Notes under the pieces: model-generated
Database searches by the model: none
What the model was told of the DNA's origin: nothing
Seen by the model: only the letters and a program-made list of their open reading frames with translations
From: Clostridia bacterium
GTDB taxonomy: Bacteria; Bacillota; Clostridia; UBA1381
Assembly (NCBI GenBank): GCA_017443895.1
Contig: JAFSXU010000017.1
Coordinates: 47,593 to 111,592, forward strand
Length of the DNA stretch: 64,000 bases
Direction: 5' to 3'
Translations under genes and position numbers: made by a program
Part shown: one piece after another, positions 47,070-55,988 of the stretch
Layout of the letters: every line of letters starts with the position of its first letter
Numbering within the stretch: position 1 is the first letter of the stretch

Positions 47070-48353
47070 ATGAACAAACGGGAATTTATAAAAAGTAATT
47101 TTAATATATCAGAAAGTGTGCTTGATCTTATTGATGAGGCGGAAAAATCGGTTAAAGATAATTTTGCGCATATTGAGCAGATGGCGGAGATTAACCAGCT
47201 AAAGGTGATGAAAGCATTTTCTGACAACCGTGTATCGGATGCGCATTTTGTTGAAACAACCGGCTACGGATATGATGATTTGGGCAGGGACACCTTAGAC
47301 CGTGTATACGCACAGGTATTTGATGCCGAGGATGCTCTTGTACGCCACAATTTCGTAAACGGAACACACACAATTTCAACCGCATTATTCGGCGTACTAA
47401 GAACAGGCGATACATTATTAGCAGTAACAGGCAAGCCCTATGATACATTGGAAGAGGTTATCGGCATAAGCGGAGAGGCAGGCAACGGCTCATTAGCCGA
47501 TTTTGGTATAAAGTATGCGCAGGTTGATTTATTGCCAAACGGACAGCCTGATTTTGACAGCATTAAAAAAAGCGTCGGGGACTTACAGCCAAAGGCGGTT
47601 ATGTTACAGCGTTCAAAAGGCTATGGTGTAAGACCTACCTTTTCAGCAGAGGAAATCGGAAAAATTATAACTGCGGTAAAAGAAGTAAAGCCTGATACAA
47701 TTGCCATAGTTGACAACTGTTACGGCGAATTTGCAGACGATAAAGAGCCGACCGCATACGGAGCGGATTTAATTATGGGTTCGCTTATAAAAAATCCCGG
47801 TGGCGGACTTGCGCCGTCAGGCGGATATATTGCAGGCAGAAAGGACTTGATTGAGCTTTGTGCCTACAGGCTTACATCTGTCGGAATTGGAAAGGAATGT
47901 GGTGCATCCTTGGGCTTTAACAGGGTTTTATACCAAGGTCTGTTCTTTGCACCGCATATAGTTTCACAGGCATTAAAAACTGCTGTTTTGTGTGCGGCGG
48001 TATTTGAAAAGTTAGGGTTTTCGGTAAACCCCAAAAGCAATGAAATAAGGCATGACATTATTCAGGCAGTACAGTTTGATGACAAGGATAAGCTAATCGC
48101 ATTTTGCGGCGGCATACAAAACGGCGCACCGATTGACAGCTTTGTAACGCCCGAGCCTTGGGATATGCCCGGGTATCAGGATCAGGTTATTATGGCGGCA
48201 GGAGCGTTTATACAGGGCGCATCAATCGAATTATCCGCCGACGGACCTATAAGACCGCCGTATGTTGCATATATGCAGGGCGGACTGACATATGAGTCGG
48301 CAAAGTTAGGAATAGTGATAGCAGCAAATAAGATAATGGAGATTATAAAATGA
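47070..48353 (+). CDS. Methionine gamma-lyase family / aluminium-resistance-type PLP protein (YnbB-like)
   Basis: 427 residues of PF06838 type. Clear features are HFVETTGYGYDDLGRDTLDRVYA near the N-terminus, EDALVRHNFVNGTHTIS, and the PLP-lysine context MGSLIKNPGGGLAPSGGYIAG near residue 240. The C-terminus reads PVR-like GPIRPPYVAYMQGGLTYESAK. Relatives are annotated as aluminium resistance proteins or lyases; the true substrate is not settled. The frame has an ATG at 47049, but that is at the predicted transcription start; GTGAGGA is well placed for ATG 47070. The stop overlaps the next start (ATGA). Confidence 0.88.
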   Translation: MNKREFIKSNFNISESVLDLIDEAEKSVKDNFAHIEQMAEINQLKVMKAFSDNRVSDAHFVETTGYGYDDLGRDTLDRVYAQVFDAEDALVRHNFVNGTHTISTALFGVLRTGDTLLAVTGKPYDTLEEVIGISGEAGNGSLADFGIKYAQVDLLPNGQPDFDSIKKSVGDLQPKAVMLQRSKGYGVRPTFSAEEIGKIITAVKEVKPDTIAIVDNCYGEFADDKEPTAYGADLIMGSLIKNPGGGLAPSGGYIAGRKDLIELCAYRLTSVGIGKECGASLGFNRVLYQGLFFAPHIVSQALKTAVLCAAVFEKLGFSVNPKSNEIRHDIIQAVQFDDKDKLIAFCGGIQNGAPIDSFVTPEPWDMPGYQDQVIMAAGAFIQGASIELSADGPIRPPYVAYMQGGLTYESAKLGIVIAANKIMEIIK

Positions 48354-49015
48354 GTCTTAATACAAAACAAACCTTAAAATGCCCCAAATGCGGGCAAATG
48401 AGCGATATAACTGTCTGGAACTCCATAACCGTATCAGACAGCCCCGATTTAAAGGACGATTTGCTAAAGGGCAGGGTAAACATATTCAGATGCCCGACAT
48501 GTGAGCAGGTGGGACTTATGAGCGTGCCACTCCTCTATCATGATGAGGATAAACGGCTTATGATTTCATTCTCACCGACAAATGATGTTGTGCTTGCCGA
48601 GCAACTGTATGAACAGGTCTCAGAATCGTCAAAAAATTCGGGTGAGCTTGAAAAGCTGGAGGGTTATAACCTCAGGTTTGTTACCGATTATAATGAATTG
48701 CTTGAAAAAATACTCATTTTTGATATGGGCTTAAACGATAAGGCGATAGAGGTCATAAAGCTGATGATTCTCTCGCAGGAGCTTGACAAAGCCGAGCAGC
48801 GCAGTGCGAGATTTGGTAAACTTGAAAATGATACGCTTGAATTTATGATAATAGATACTATAGAAAATCAGGTCTATACATCATCAGTGCCAAAGTCAAG
48901 CTATGATACTGTTTGGCAGTCGTTAAGAGAGTCTGGCGTAAAACCGTATAGCTTTGACTGGGAGCGAGTAAACGGCACATATGCGACAAAATTACTGAAT
49001 GGGTTCAATAACTGA
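48350..49015 (+). CDS. CpXC-domain protein
   Basis: 221 residues. The N-terminal domain (about 1-130) has the CpXC pattern, with CPKCGQ at residue 11 and FRCPTCEQVG at about 44, probably binding zinc (PF14353). The remainder is alpha/beta with no recognised motif. Function unknown. It overlaps the preceding gene by four bases (ATGA) and is cotranscribed with it. Confidence 0.75.
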   Translation: MSLNTKQTLKCPKCGQMSDITVWNSITVSDSPDLKDDLLKGRVNIFRCPTCEQVGLMSVPLLYHDEDKRLMISFSPTNDVVLAEQLYEQVSESSKNSGELEKLEGYNLRFVTDYNELLEKILIFDMGLNDKAIEVIKLMILSQELDKAEQRSARFGKLENDTLEFMIIDTIENQVYTSSVPKSSYDTVWQSLRESGVKPYSFDWERVNGTYATKLLNGFNN

Positions 49016-49019
49016 TTAC

Positions 49020-49047
49020 AAGTGCGACGAAAAATCGCACTTTTTTG
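49020..49047 (+). terminator. Terminator after the CpXC gene
   Basis: AAGTGCGA pairs with TCGCACTT over a 7-nt loop, followed by TTTT. Confidence 0.85.
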
Positions 49048-49070
49048 TTTCAAAAATATTACATTTACCC

Positions 49071-49099
49071 TTGAAAATAGGCAAAAAAAGGTATATAAT
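49071..49099 (+). promoter_or_regulatory. pta-ackA promoter
   Basis: TTGAAA (49071-49076), 17 bp, TATAAT (49094-49099). Confidence 0.75.
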
Positions 49100-49161
49100 G
49101 TATGCTATGGTATTATACGGATAATATCCGATACATAAAAAATTAAAGGAGTAAGAGAGAA

Positions 49162-50166
49162 ATGGGTTCATTTACAGAGAAGTTAAAGGCTCGTGCTAAA
49201 GAGAATATCAAGACTATTGCTTTAGCCGAGGGAGAGGACATCAGGACATTAAAAGCGGCTGAAATTGTTTTAAATGAGGGCTACGCAAAGGTTATTTTAG
49301 TCGGCGATCCCGATAAGATTAAGGCTACATGTAAAGCTGAGGGTATAAACATTGGTGATACGCCAATCGTAAACCCGCTTACAAGCGATAAATTACAGGA
49401 GTATGCGGATAAGTTCTATGAGTTAAGAAAAGCAAAGGGCGTAACACCCGAGCAGGCTTTAGAAACAATGAAGGATCCTTCATACTACACAGTTATGATG
49501 GTAAAGGCAGACGATGCAGACGGTATGGTATCAGGCGCATGCCATTCATCAGCGGATACAATTCGTCCGTCGTTACAGATTTTAAAGACAGCGCCGGGCA
49601 CAAAGCTTGTTTCGGCATTCTTTATTATCAGTGTTCCTGATTGTGAGTTTGGCGAGAACGGTACATTTATATTTGCAGACAGCGGTCTTAATATGAATCC
49701 TACAGCCGATGAGTTATCAGAAATTGCTATTTCATCAGCGGCATCGTTTGAACAGCTTGTAGGCGATAAGGCAAAGGTTGCAATGCTTTCATTCTCAACC
49801 TATGGTTCAGCCAAGAACGAGCTTGTTGATAAGGTACAGGAGGCTACAAGGCTTGCAAAGGAAAAGGCACCCGAGCTTTTGCTTGACGGTGAGATGCAGT
49901 TTGATGCGGCAATTGTTCCGTCAGTCGGTGCATCAAAGGCACCCGGTTCAGAGGTTGCAGGTCATGCAAACACATTGGTATTCCCTGACTTAAATGCAGG
50001 TAATATCGGATATAAGATTGCTCAAAGACTCGGTAAGGCAGAGGCATTCGGACCTATTTTACAGGGTATTGCAAAGCCTGTAAACGACTTATCCCGCGGC
50101 TGTGTAGCAGAGGATATTGCAGGCGTTGTTGCAATCACAGCAATCCAGGCAGCATCAAAGAATTGA
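49162..50166 (+). CDS. pta: Phosphate acetyltransferase
   Basis: 334 residues, the short single-domain form. TIALAEGEDIRTLKAAEIV opens the fold; DGMVSGACHSSADTIRPSLQ and MLSFSTYGSAKNE are conserved, ending with NTLVFPDLNAGNIGYKIAQR. It converts acetyl-CoA and phosphate to acetyl phosphate. Together with ackA, 28 nt downstream, it forms the ATP-yielding acetate pathway. Confidence 0.96.
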   Translation: MGSFTEKLKARAKENIKTIALAEGEDIRTLKAAEIVLNEGYAKVILVGDPDKIKATCKAEGINIGDTPIVNPLTSDKLQEYADKFYELRKAKGVTPEQALETMKDPSYYTVMMVKADDADGMVSGACHSSADTIRPSLQILKTAPGTKLVSAFFIISVPDCEFGENGTFIFADSGLNMNPTADELSEIAISSAASFEQLVGDKAKVAMLSFSTYGSAKNELVDKVQEATRLAKEKAPELLLDGEMQFDAAIVPSVGASKAPGSEVAGHANTLVFPDLNAGNIGYKIAQRLGKAEAFGPILQGIAKPVNDLSRGCVAEDIAGVVAITAIQAASKN

Positions 50167-50193
50167 ATTATTGTTAGGAAAGGACATTAAACG

Positions 50194-51387
50194 ATGAAAG
50201 TTTTAGTTATTAACGCAGGAAGCTCGTCACTTAAATATCAGCTTATTGATATGGATAATGAGTCAGTTTTGGCAAAGGGACTTTGCGAGAGAATTGGAAT
50301 TGAAGGCTCAAATTTACAGCATACAAATATTGCGCATGATGAAAAGACAAAGATAGAAAAGCCTATGAAGGATCATGGCGATGCAATCCAGATGGTAATT
50401 GATGCGCTTGTTGATGAAAAGATAGGTGTTATCTCATCAATGGACGAGATAGGCGCAGTAGGACACAGAGTTGTGCACGGTGCAGAGGAATTTGCACAGT
50501 CATGCATTATTACAGAGGCGGTTATGAAGGCACTTGAAAAGTGTACACCGCTTGCACCTTTACACAATCCTCCAAACATTATCGGTATCGAGGCTTGCAA
50601 AAAGATTATGCCAAACACTCCTATGGTTGCCGTATTTGATACAGCATTCCATCAGACAATGCCTAAAAAGGCATATATGTACGCTCTTCCTTATGAGTGC
50701 TATGAAAAGTACGGCATAAGAAAGTACGGCTTCCACGGAACAAGCCATAAATATGTATCACAAAAGGCTGCCGAGCTTTTGGGTAAGGCACCTGAGGATT
50801 TAAAGATTATTACCTGCCACTTGGGTAACGGCTCATCAATAAGTGCGGTTGACGGCGGTAAGTGCGTTGATACATCAATGGGCTTCACTCCGCTTGACGG
50901 CGTGCCTATGGGTACAAGAACGGGCGCTATGGACCCTGCTGTTGTAACATACCTTATAAACACAGGTATGACCTCAAAAGAGGTTGATAACCTTATGAAC
51001 AAGCAGAGTGGTGTACAGGGTATATCGGGCGTTTCATCAGACTTCAGAGACTTAACAGCCGCTGCCGAGAATGGTAACGAGCGCGCAAAGCTTGCGCTTG
51101 ATATGTTTGCATACCAGGTAAAGAGATATGTAGGCTCATATGCTGCTGCAATGGGCGGTGTAGATGCGATAGTATTTACAGCAGGCGTAGGCGAGAACGA
51201 CGCCGAAACAAGAGCGGCAGTAGTTGACGGCTTGGAGTACATGGGCGTTAAGATTGACGCTGATAAGAATAACACAAGAGGTACAGTTGACATAACAGCC
51301 GACGGTGCAACAGTAAAGACACTTGTTATTCCGACAAACGAAGAGCTTATGATAGCTATTGATACAAAGAAATTGGTTGAAGGCTAA
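50194..51387 (+). CDS. ackA: Acetate kinase
   Basis: 397 residues of the ASKHA fold. [17 protein letters not shown], the signature [26 protein letters not shown] and [14 protein letters not shown] are all present. It makes acetate and ATP from acetyl phosphate. Confidence 0.97.
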   Translation: MKVLVINAGSSSLKYQLIDMDNESVLAKGLCERIGIEGSNLQHTNIAHDEKTKIEKPMKDHGDAIQMVIDALVDEKIGVISSMDEIGAVGHRVVHGAEEFAQSCIITEAVMKALEKCTPLAPLHNPPNIIGIEACKKIMPNTPMVAVFDTAFHQTMPKKAYMYALPYECYEKYGIRKYGFHGTSHKYVSQKAAELLGKAPEDLKIITCHLGNGSSISAVDGGKCVDTSMGFTPLDGVPMGTRTGAMDPAVVTYLINTGMTSKEVDNLMNKQSGVQGISGVSSDFRDLTAAAENGNERAKLALDMFAYQVKRYVGSYAAAMGGVDAIVFTAGVGENDAETRAAVVDGLEYMGVKIDADKNNTRGTVDITADGATVKTLVIPTNEELMIAIDTKKLVEG

Positions 51388-51396
51388 AACATATCG

Positions 51397-51433
51397 GACT
51401 GTCTGTATTAAAAATGCAGACAGTTCATTTTTT
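51397..51433 (+). terminator. Terminator after ackA
   Basis: ACTGTCTG pairs with CAGACAGT, then TCATTTTTTT. Confidence 0.85.
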
Positions 51434-51471
51434 TGTATATGCATAATATTTTGATTTGGTCGGTTTCAATA

Positions 51472-51632
51472 TAAATTTTGGTTTATATGTGTATTAACCC
51501 AATATATTGTAGGGCAGGGGCTTGCTCCTGCCGTATCCCATATGCGATATCGGGGATGCGGTTGGAGCAAGCCCCAACCCTACAACCATACCAATTTACG
51601 ATTTTGCATTGGTACGCTAACCCCAAAATTTA
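51472..51632. repeat. MITE-like element C, copy 2
   Basis: 161 bp. The left end TAAATTTTGGTTTATAT is identical to that of 13344-13510; the right end TAACCCCAAAATTTA is slightly diverged. ACCATACCAATTTACG near the right matches the other copy. The internal hairpins (GGGCAGGGGCTTGCTCCTGCC, GGAGCAAGCCCCAACCCTAC) differ in sequence but pair in the same way. It fills most of the gap between ackA and the ABC gene. Confidence 0.8.
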
Positions 51633-51772
51633 TCACATCAGCCCATGTAATAGTCATAATGTACAAGTGCAATATGCCATTTTTGTTTAAAAATTTTGAC
51701 GAAAAATAAACCTTTGTTGAATATTACTAATGATTGACATAAAAATTTGTGAATAATAAGGACTAACATTTT

Positions 51773-51801
51773 TTGTATAAATGTGTTAGAATACTTATAG
51801 A
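51773..51801 (+). promoter_or_regulatory. Possible promoter of the MsmX-type gene
   Basis: TTGTAT (51773-51778), 17 bp, TATAGA (51796-51801). A small hairpin TGAGATT/ATCTCA lies in the leader. A TTGACA at 51734 has no good -10 partner. Confidence 0.4.
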
Positions 51802-51880
51802 ACAAAAAGTACATATGTGCTTTTGAGATTTATATCTCAACCATAAAAATTATTAAATAATGAGAGGGGAATATAAACCT

Positions 51881-52990
51881 ATGGCAGATTTACAGTTAAA
51901 ACACATTTACAAGAGATATGCTGGAAATGTTACAGCAGTTAGCGATTTCAACCTTGATATTGAGGATAAGGAGTTTATAATCCTTGTAGGTCCTTCAGGT
52001 TGCGGTAAGTCAACAACTTTGAGAATGATCGCAGGTCTTGAAGAAATTTCAGACGGTGAGTTATACATTGGCGGCAGACTTGTAAATGATGTTGCTCCAA
52101 AGGACAGAGATATTGCAATGGTATTCCAGAACTATGCGCTCTATCCACATATGACAGTATTTGATAACATGGCGTTTGCTCTTAAGCTCAGAAAGACTCC
52201 AAAGGATGAAATCAAGGCAAGAGTAACAGAGGCTGCAAGAATTCTTGATATCGAGCACTTACTTGACAGAAAGCCAAAGGCTTTGTCAGGCGGTCAGAGA
52301 CAGAGAGTTGCTATGGGTCGTGCTATCGTTCGTAGTCCTAAGGTATTCTTGATGGATGAGCCTTTATCAAACCTTGACGCTAAGTTGAGAGTTGCGATGA
52401 GAACTGAGATCAAGAAGTTACATCAGAAGTTACAGACAACATTCATCTATGTAACACATGACCAGACAGAAGCTATGACAATGGGTACAAGAATCGTTGT
52501 TATGAAGGACGGTATCGTTCAGCAGGTTGACACACCGGCTAACCTTTACTCAAATCCATGTAACGCATTCGTTGCAGGCTTCATCGGTTCACCGCAGATG
52601 AACTTTGTTGACGCTACATTAAGCCAGGAGGGCAATGATGTATGTGCAACATTCGGCAACAACAAGATTAAGATCCCTGAGGGTAAGGTTAATGCTGAGG
52701 TTAAGAAGTATATTGGTAAGACTGTAATCCTTGGTATCAGACCTGAGGACATTCATGATGATGAGGCATTCTTAGCATCTCGTCCTGAGGCTGTATGTAC
52801 AGCAGATGTTGAAGTAACCGAAATGATGGGTGCTGAAACATATCTCTACTTACAGATTGCTGATAAGCCATTCACAGCAAGAGTTAATACTCGTTCAACT
52901 GCTAAGGCAGGCGATACAATTAAGGTTGCTTTTGAAACAAATAAGCTTCACTTATTCGATAAGGAAACAGAAGTTGCAATTATGAACTGA
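51881..52990 (+). CDS. msmX: Sugar ABC transporter ATP-binding protein (MsmX/UgpC type)
   Basis: 369 residues. The Walker A motif is GPSGCGKSTTLRMIAG, the signature LSGGQRQRVAMGRAI, Walker B VFLMDEPLSNLDAKLR and the H-loop VTHDQTEAMT. The C-terminal ~130 residues form the OB/TOBE regulatory domain of the MalK family. It stands alone with no permease or binding-protein genes, which fits MsmX-type shared ATPases that power several sugar importers. The ATG at 51881 follows GAGAGGGG at slightly long spacing; the frame's ATG at 51860 has no ribosome-binding site. Codon use is ribosomal-protein-like, suggesting high expression. Confidence 0.9.
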   Translation: MADLQLKHIYKRYAGNVTAVSDFNLDIEDKEFIILVGPSGCGKSTTLRMIAGLEEISDGELYIGGRLVNDVAPKDRDIAMVFQNYALYPHMTVFDNMAFALKLRKTPKDEIKARVTEAARILDIEHLLDRKPKALSGGQRQRVAMGRAIVRSPKVFLMDEPLSNLDAKLRVAMRTEIKKLHQKLQTTFIYVTHDQTEAMTMGTRIVVMKDGIVQQVDTPANLYSNPCNAFVAGFIGSPQMNFVDATLSQEGNDVCATFGNNKIKIPEGKVNAEVKKYIGKTVILGIRPEDIHDDEAFLASRPEAVCTADVEVTEMMGAETYLYLQIADKPFTARVNTRSTAKAGDTIKVAFETNKLHLFDKETEVAIMN

Positions 52991-53022
52991 TACAGGTTTA
53001 TATTTGAACAGTAAAGGTATAA

Positions 53023-53049
53023 AAAGGGGATTGCATTGCAATCCCCTTT
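53023..53049 (+). terminator. Terminator after msmX
   Basis: AAAGGGGATTGCA pairs with TGCAATCCCCTTT, a perfect 27-nt palindrome with a short T-tail. Confidence 0.8.
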
Positions 53050-53069
53050 AGTATTTCAGGGAGGGTTCA

Positions 53070-53798
53070 ATGCCAAAGGAGAACAATCCAAAAACCAAAA
53101 GACAAGACACTAATCCACATTCGGACCACAGACAACGGGTATTCAAAAAATATGACGACAGCGGTTTTTCGCATATGTATAAGCATGAAATGTTAGAAAT
53201 GATTTTGTTTTATGCCATTGGCAGAAAGGATACAAACGAGATTGCGCATGACCTTTTAAAAGAATGTAACAATAAGCTTTTGAATGTTTTAAAAGCGCCC
53301 CGTAAAAAGCTTGAAAAGGTAGACGGCATGGGCAAGGGTGCAGCAAGATTTTTAAACGCCTTGGGCGAGCTGTTTGAGTATGTAAAAACAGAAGACCCTC
53401 CAAAAAAGCTTAACAGTGATACGGTTTGTGATATTATGTCCGATACATTCAAGGATACAAAGCGTGAAGAACTGCATATGTTCTGTCTTGATCCCAAGGA
53501 TAATATAATAAAAAGCGAGTGTATGAATGTCGGTAGCTTTGAAAGCTCCGAGGTTGATTTGGGTAAGATTATGCGCTTTGCGGTTGAATGTGACTGTGCG
53601 CAGGTTGTGCTTGCGCATAACCATCCGAGCGGAATAGCGTGTGCATCCCAGGCGGATATGACTGTAACTACCTTAATTGAGCACACACTGAATATTGTAG
53701 GCATAAAGGTGTGGGATCATATAATTTATGCAAACGGAAAATGCATAAGCATTAAAAACGAAATGGCAAAAAATAAAAAACAAGGCTATAGAAAATAG
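53070..53798 (+). CDS. radC: RadC-family JAB/MPN protein
   Basis: 242 residues. An N-terminal helix-hairpin-helix region (LEKVDGMGKGAARFLNALGE) precedes the JAMM metalloprotease-like domain with VVLAHNHPSGIACASQAD (residue ~182) and the upstream Glu. RadC is named for DNA repair, but its biochemical role is unclear. The C-terminus is unusually basic (MAKNKKQGYRK). GGGAGG precedes the ATG. Confidence 0.9.
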   Translation: MPKENNPKTKRQDTNPHSDHRQRVFKKYDDSGFSHMYKHEMLEMILFYAIGRKDTNEIAHDLLKECNNKLLNVLKAPRKKLEKVDGMGKGAARFLNALGELFEYVKTEDPPKKLNSDTVCDIMSDTFKDTKREELHMFCLDPKDNIIKSECMNVGSFESSEVDLGKIMRFAVECDCAQVVLAHNHPSGIACASQADMTVTTLIEHTLNIVGIKVWDHIIYANGKCISIKNEMAKNKKQGYRK

Positions 53799-53817
53799 CA
53801 AAGCTACAAGGATAATG

Positions 53818-53899
53818 TTGTCAAGCTAAGCGGATGCGACCCGTCAGCCGTCATGAGTGTCGGAAGATAAGCTGCCGTAAATATATGTTAGTTTGACAA
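53818..53899 (+). ncRNA. Structured leader element before the SLH-protein gene
   Basis: A 12-bp stem (53818-53829 with 53888-53899, TTGTCAAGCTAA / TTAGTTTGACAA, one G-U) closes a 58-nt GC-rich interior. Inside are CGG...CCG and CAGC...GCTG pairings and the block GTGTCGGAAGATAAGCTGCCG, which faintly resembles the cobalamin B12 box. The aptamer core of cobalamin riboswitches is missing, and I do not recognise the family. It ends 26 nt before the start codon, so it could control translation. Confidence 0.5.
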
Positions 53900-53924
53900 G
53901 GTTAGTATATAAGGGGGTTTTATA

Positions 53925-55829
53925 ATGAAAAAAATAATTTCGGTTATAACAACATTGGCGCTTGCACTTAGCTCTTTTACAGTAGCTATTGCAGCGGATA
54001 AGAGCGGAATGGAGAATGCTCTGAAGACTGTTAAATCAAGGATAGGCAATACGGATAAGTATACCGAATTTAACAGTGAAATGAATGATAACGCATATCA
54101 GTTTTACTGGTCAAATGATGATGAATACTGTGGCGTTACATATGATGACGGAATAATAACAAGCTATTATCATGATAGGAATATGCAGGATTGGGACCCG
54201 GATGCAAAGTTCCCAAAAAAGAATGCCGATGAGGTAAAGGCGCTGGCAGAGGAGTTTATAAAAAAAATAAATCCCGATATTGCAGATGAGCTTACTGTAG
54301 ATATTCCATCCGCATCCGTAAGAGGCGGATATAATATAGCAATAGAGCATAAAGTCGGCGGATATAGTGTTTTTGACAATTACGGATATATGAGCTTTAA
54401 CAATAATTTTGACGAGGTGACGCACTTCTATCTAAATTACAGCAAGGTAACTGCTCCCGATAAATCCGAGATTTTGAGCAAAGAAGAACTACAAAAGGTT
54501 TATAGCGAGAAAATCGGAATGCACCTTGTATACGAATTCTATCATGATGAGGATACCCAAAATAAGGTATACTATCCCGTTTATGAAAATACCGATTACA
54601 GTAAGAAGATAGATGCCATAACCGGTGATGTTATAACACCTTATGACGATGTATATGGCGATGAAGATAACGCAGCCGGTTTGGATGAAAAAAGCGCATT
54701 AGCAGGCGGTGCGGGATTTACGGATGTTGAAAATGAGGTGCTTGAGAGTGTTTCGGGACTTATAAGCGCTGAGGAAGCAGAGAAAATAATACGCTCAAAT
54801 AAATACATCAAGGTATCGGGATTGGAGCTTACATCGCACAGACTTACAAGGAATTGGGATAATGATAAGGATTATATGTATCAGATGTATTTTGGCGGTA
54901 AAGACGGGAAATATGCATCTGTCAGCATAGATGCAAAGTCGGGTCAAATACTTAGCTTATACCAAACGGCTGATAATAGCGGTGAGAGAAATACCAAGCT
55001 TGAAAAAGAGGCTGCCAATGCATTTGCGGCAAATGAAATAGGCGAGTACCGCTATGATGATGAGGGTAAAAGATTTATAAGAGTTGAAAACGGAATTGAT
55101 GTAATGGGAAATGATATTTCCGTAGTTGCATATGGCGATACGGTTGTATCATACAGTACATCGTACGACAAATATGCACAGTTCCCCAAGATAGACGATG
55201 TAATATCCGCAGACGAGGCAACAAGCAAAATGTTTGACCTGTCGGATTATAAGATTTTATTGTATGCAGATAAGGACGGGAATACAAAGACATTTTTTGA
55301 CCTTGAAACATATTATAATATAAGTCCGTATACGGGTAAGGCTGTGGATTATAACGGCGAGGAGCTTAAAGAGGAGGAAACCCTCGATATGAGCTATACG
55401 GATATGGATAACCACTGGGCAAAGGATATTGTAAACACTCTCGGGCAGTTCGGTATAGGTTTTTATGAGCGTGAGTTTAAGCCCGATACTCATATTACAG
55501 CAGGTGATTTTGCAGATCTTTTAGACGAGGTTTTCTACGGCGATATAGTTTATAAGTACTTTGGTGACAGTGGCAAGGACTTTGATAAGCAAGCAAATCT
55601 TACCCGTATGGAGGCTGCTGTTATGATGATAAAGGCAATGGGTGCGGATAAATACGCCGATTTTGATATTTACATTTCACCTTTTGGCGATGTAACATCA
55701 AATAAGGGATATGTTGCACTTCTCCATGCAATGGGCGTTGTAAGCGGATCAAATGGTAAGTTCCGTCCCGACGACCTTATAACCCGTGCAGAGGCGGCAA
55801 CAATGCTCTACAATTATCTGGGAAGATAA
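53925..55829 (+). CDS. Secreted YcdB/YcdC-domain protein with C-terminal SLH domains
   Basis: 634 residues. A signal peptide (MKKIISVITTLALALSSFTV, cleavage near residue 25) is followed by two YcdB/YcdC-like repeats (about 45-240 and 270-470; motifs GGYNIAIEHKVGGYSVFDNYG and YASVSIDAKSGQILSLY, PepSY-like). S-layer homology segments span about residues 490-634: DMDNHWAKDIVNTLGQFGIG with FKPDTHITAGDFA, and ALLHAMGVVSGSNGKFRPDD then LITRAEAATMLYNYLG. The SLH part anchors the protein to secondary wall polymers. YcdB-type domains may act as protease propeptide or inhibitor-like modules; function here is unknown. A structured leader lies just upstream. Confidence 0.85.
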   Translation: MKKIISVITTLALALSSFTVAIAADKSGMENALKTVKSRIGNTDKYTEFNSEMNDNAYQFYWSNDDEYCGVTYDDGIITSYYHDRNMQDWDPDAKFPKKNADEVKALAEEFIKKINPDIADELTVDIPSASVRGGYNIAIEHKVGGYSVFDNYGYMSFNNNFDEVTHFYLNYSKVTAPDKSEILSKEELQKVYSEKIGMHLVYEFYHDEDTQNKVYYPVYENTDYSKKIDAITGDVITPYDDVYGDEDNAAGLDEKSALAGGAGFTDVENEVLESVSGLISAEEAEKIIRSNKYIKVSGLELTSHRLTRNWDNDKDYMYQMYFGGKDGKYASVSIDAKSGQILSLYQTADNSGERNTKLEKEAANAFAANEIGEYRYDDEGKRFIRVENGIDVMGNDISVVAYGDTVVSYSTSYDKYAQFPKIDDVISADEATSKMFDLSDYKILLYADKDGNTKTFFDLETYYNISPYTGKAVDYNGEELKEEETLDMSYTDMDNHWAKDIVNTLGQFGIGFYEREFKPDTHITAGDFADLLDEVFYGDIVYKYFGDSGKDFDKQANLTRMEAAVMMIKAMGADKYADFDIYISPFGDVTSNKGYVALLHAMGVVSGSNGKFRPDDLITRAEAATMLYNYLGR

Positions 55830-55898
55830 AGCGTGTAATTTGGCATAGGTAAACAGTTTAACTGATTATAATAAGTCAAGTTTTGGGCATATCTTTTA

Positions 55899-55943
55899 TT
55901 GACTTTACCCACATAATATGTTAAAATAGCATATTATGTGGGT
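55899..55943 (+). promoter_or_regulatory. hom operon promoter inside a 14-bp inverted repeat
   Basis: TTGACT (55899-55904), 17 bp, TAAAAT (55922-55927). A perfect 14-bp inverted repeat (ACCCACATAATATG 55907-55920, CATATTATGTGGGT 55930-55943) brackets the -10 box exactly. It may be an operator, or a terminator for the SLH gene, or both. Confidence 0.65.
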
Positions 55944-55988
55944 ATTTTAGTCATAACTAACCCGTTTTAATCGTGAGGAGGATGGATA

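Noticed and set aside
50700..51293. 197-residue minus-strand frame inside ackA
   Set aside because: It is an antisense shadow of a strongly conserved gene with no start signal.
53818..53899. Cobalamin riboswitch
   Set aside because: Only a weak B12-box-like block is present; the conserved aptamer core (GGTGAAAnTCC-type and GCCACTG blocks) is missing and the element is too short.
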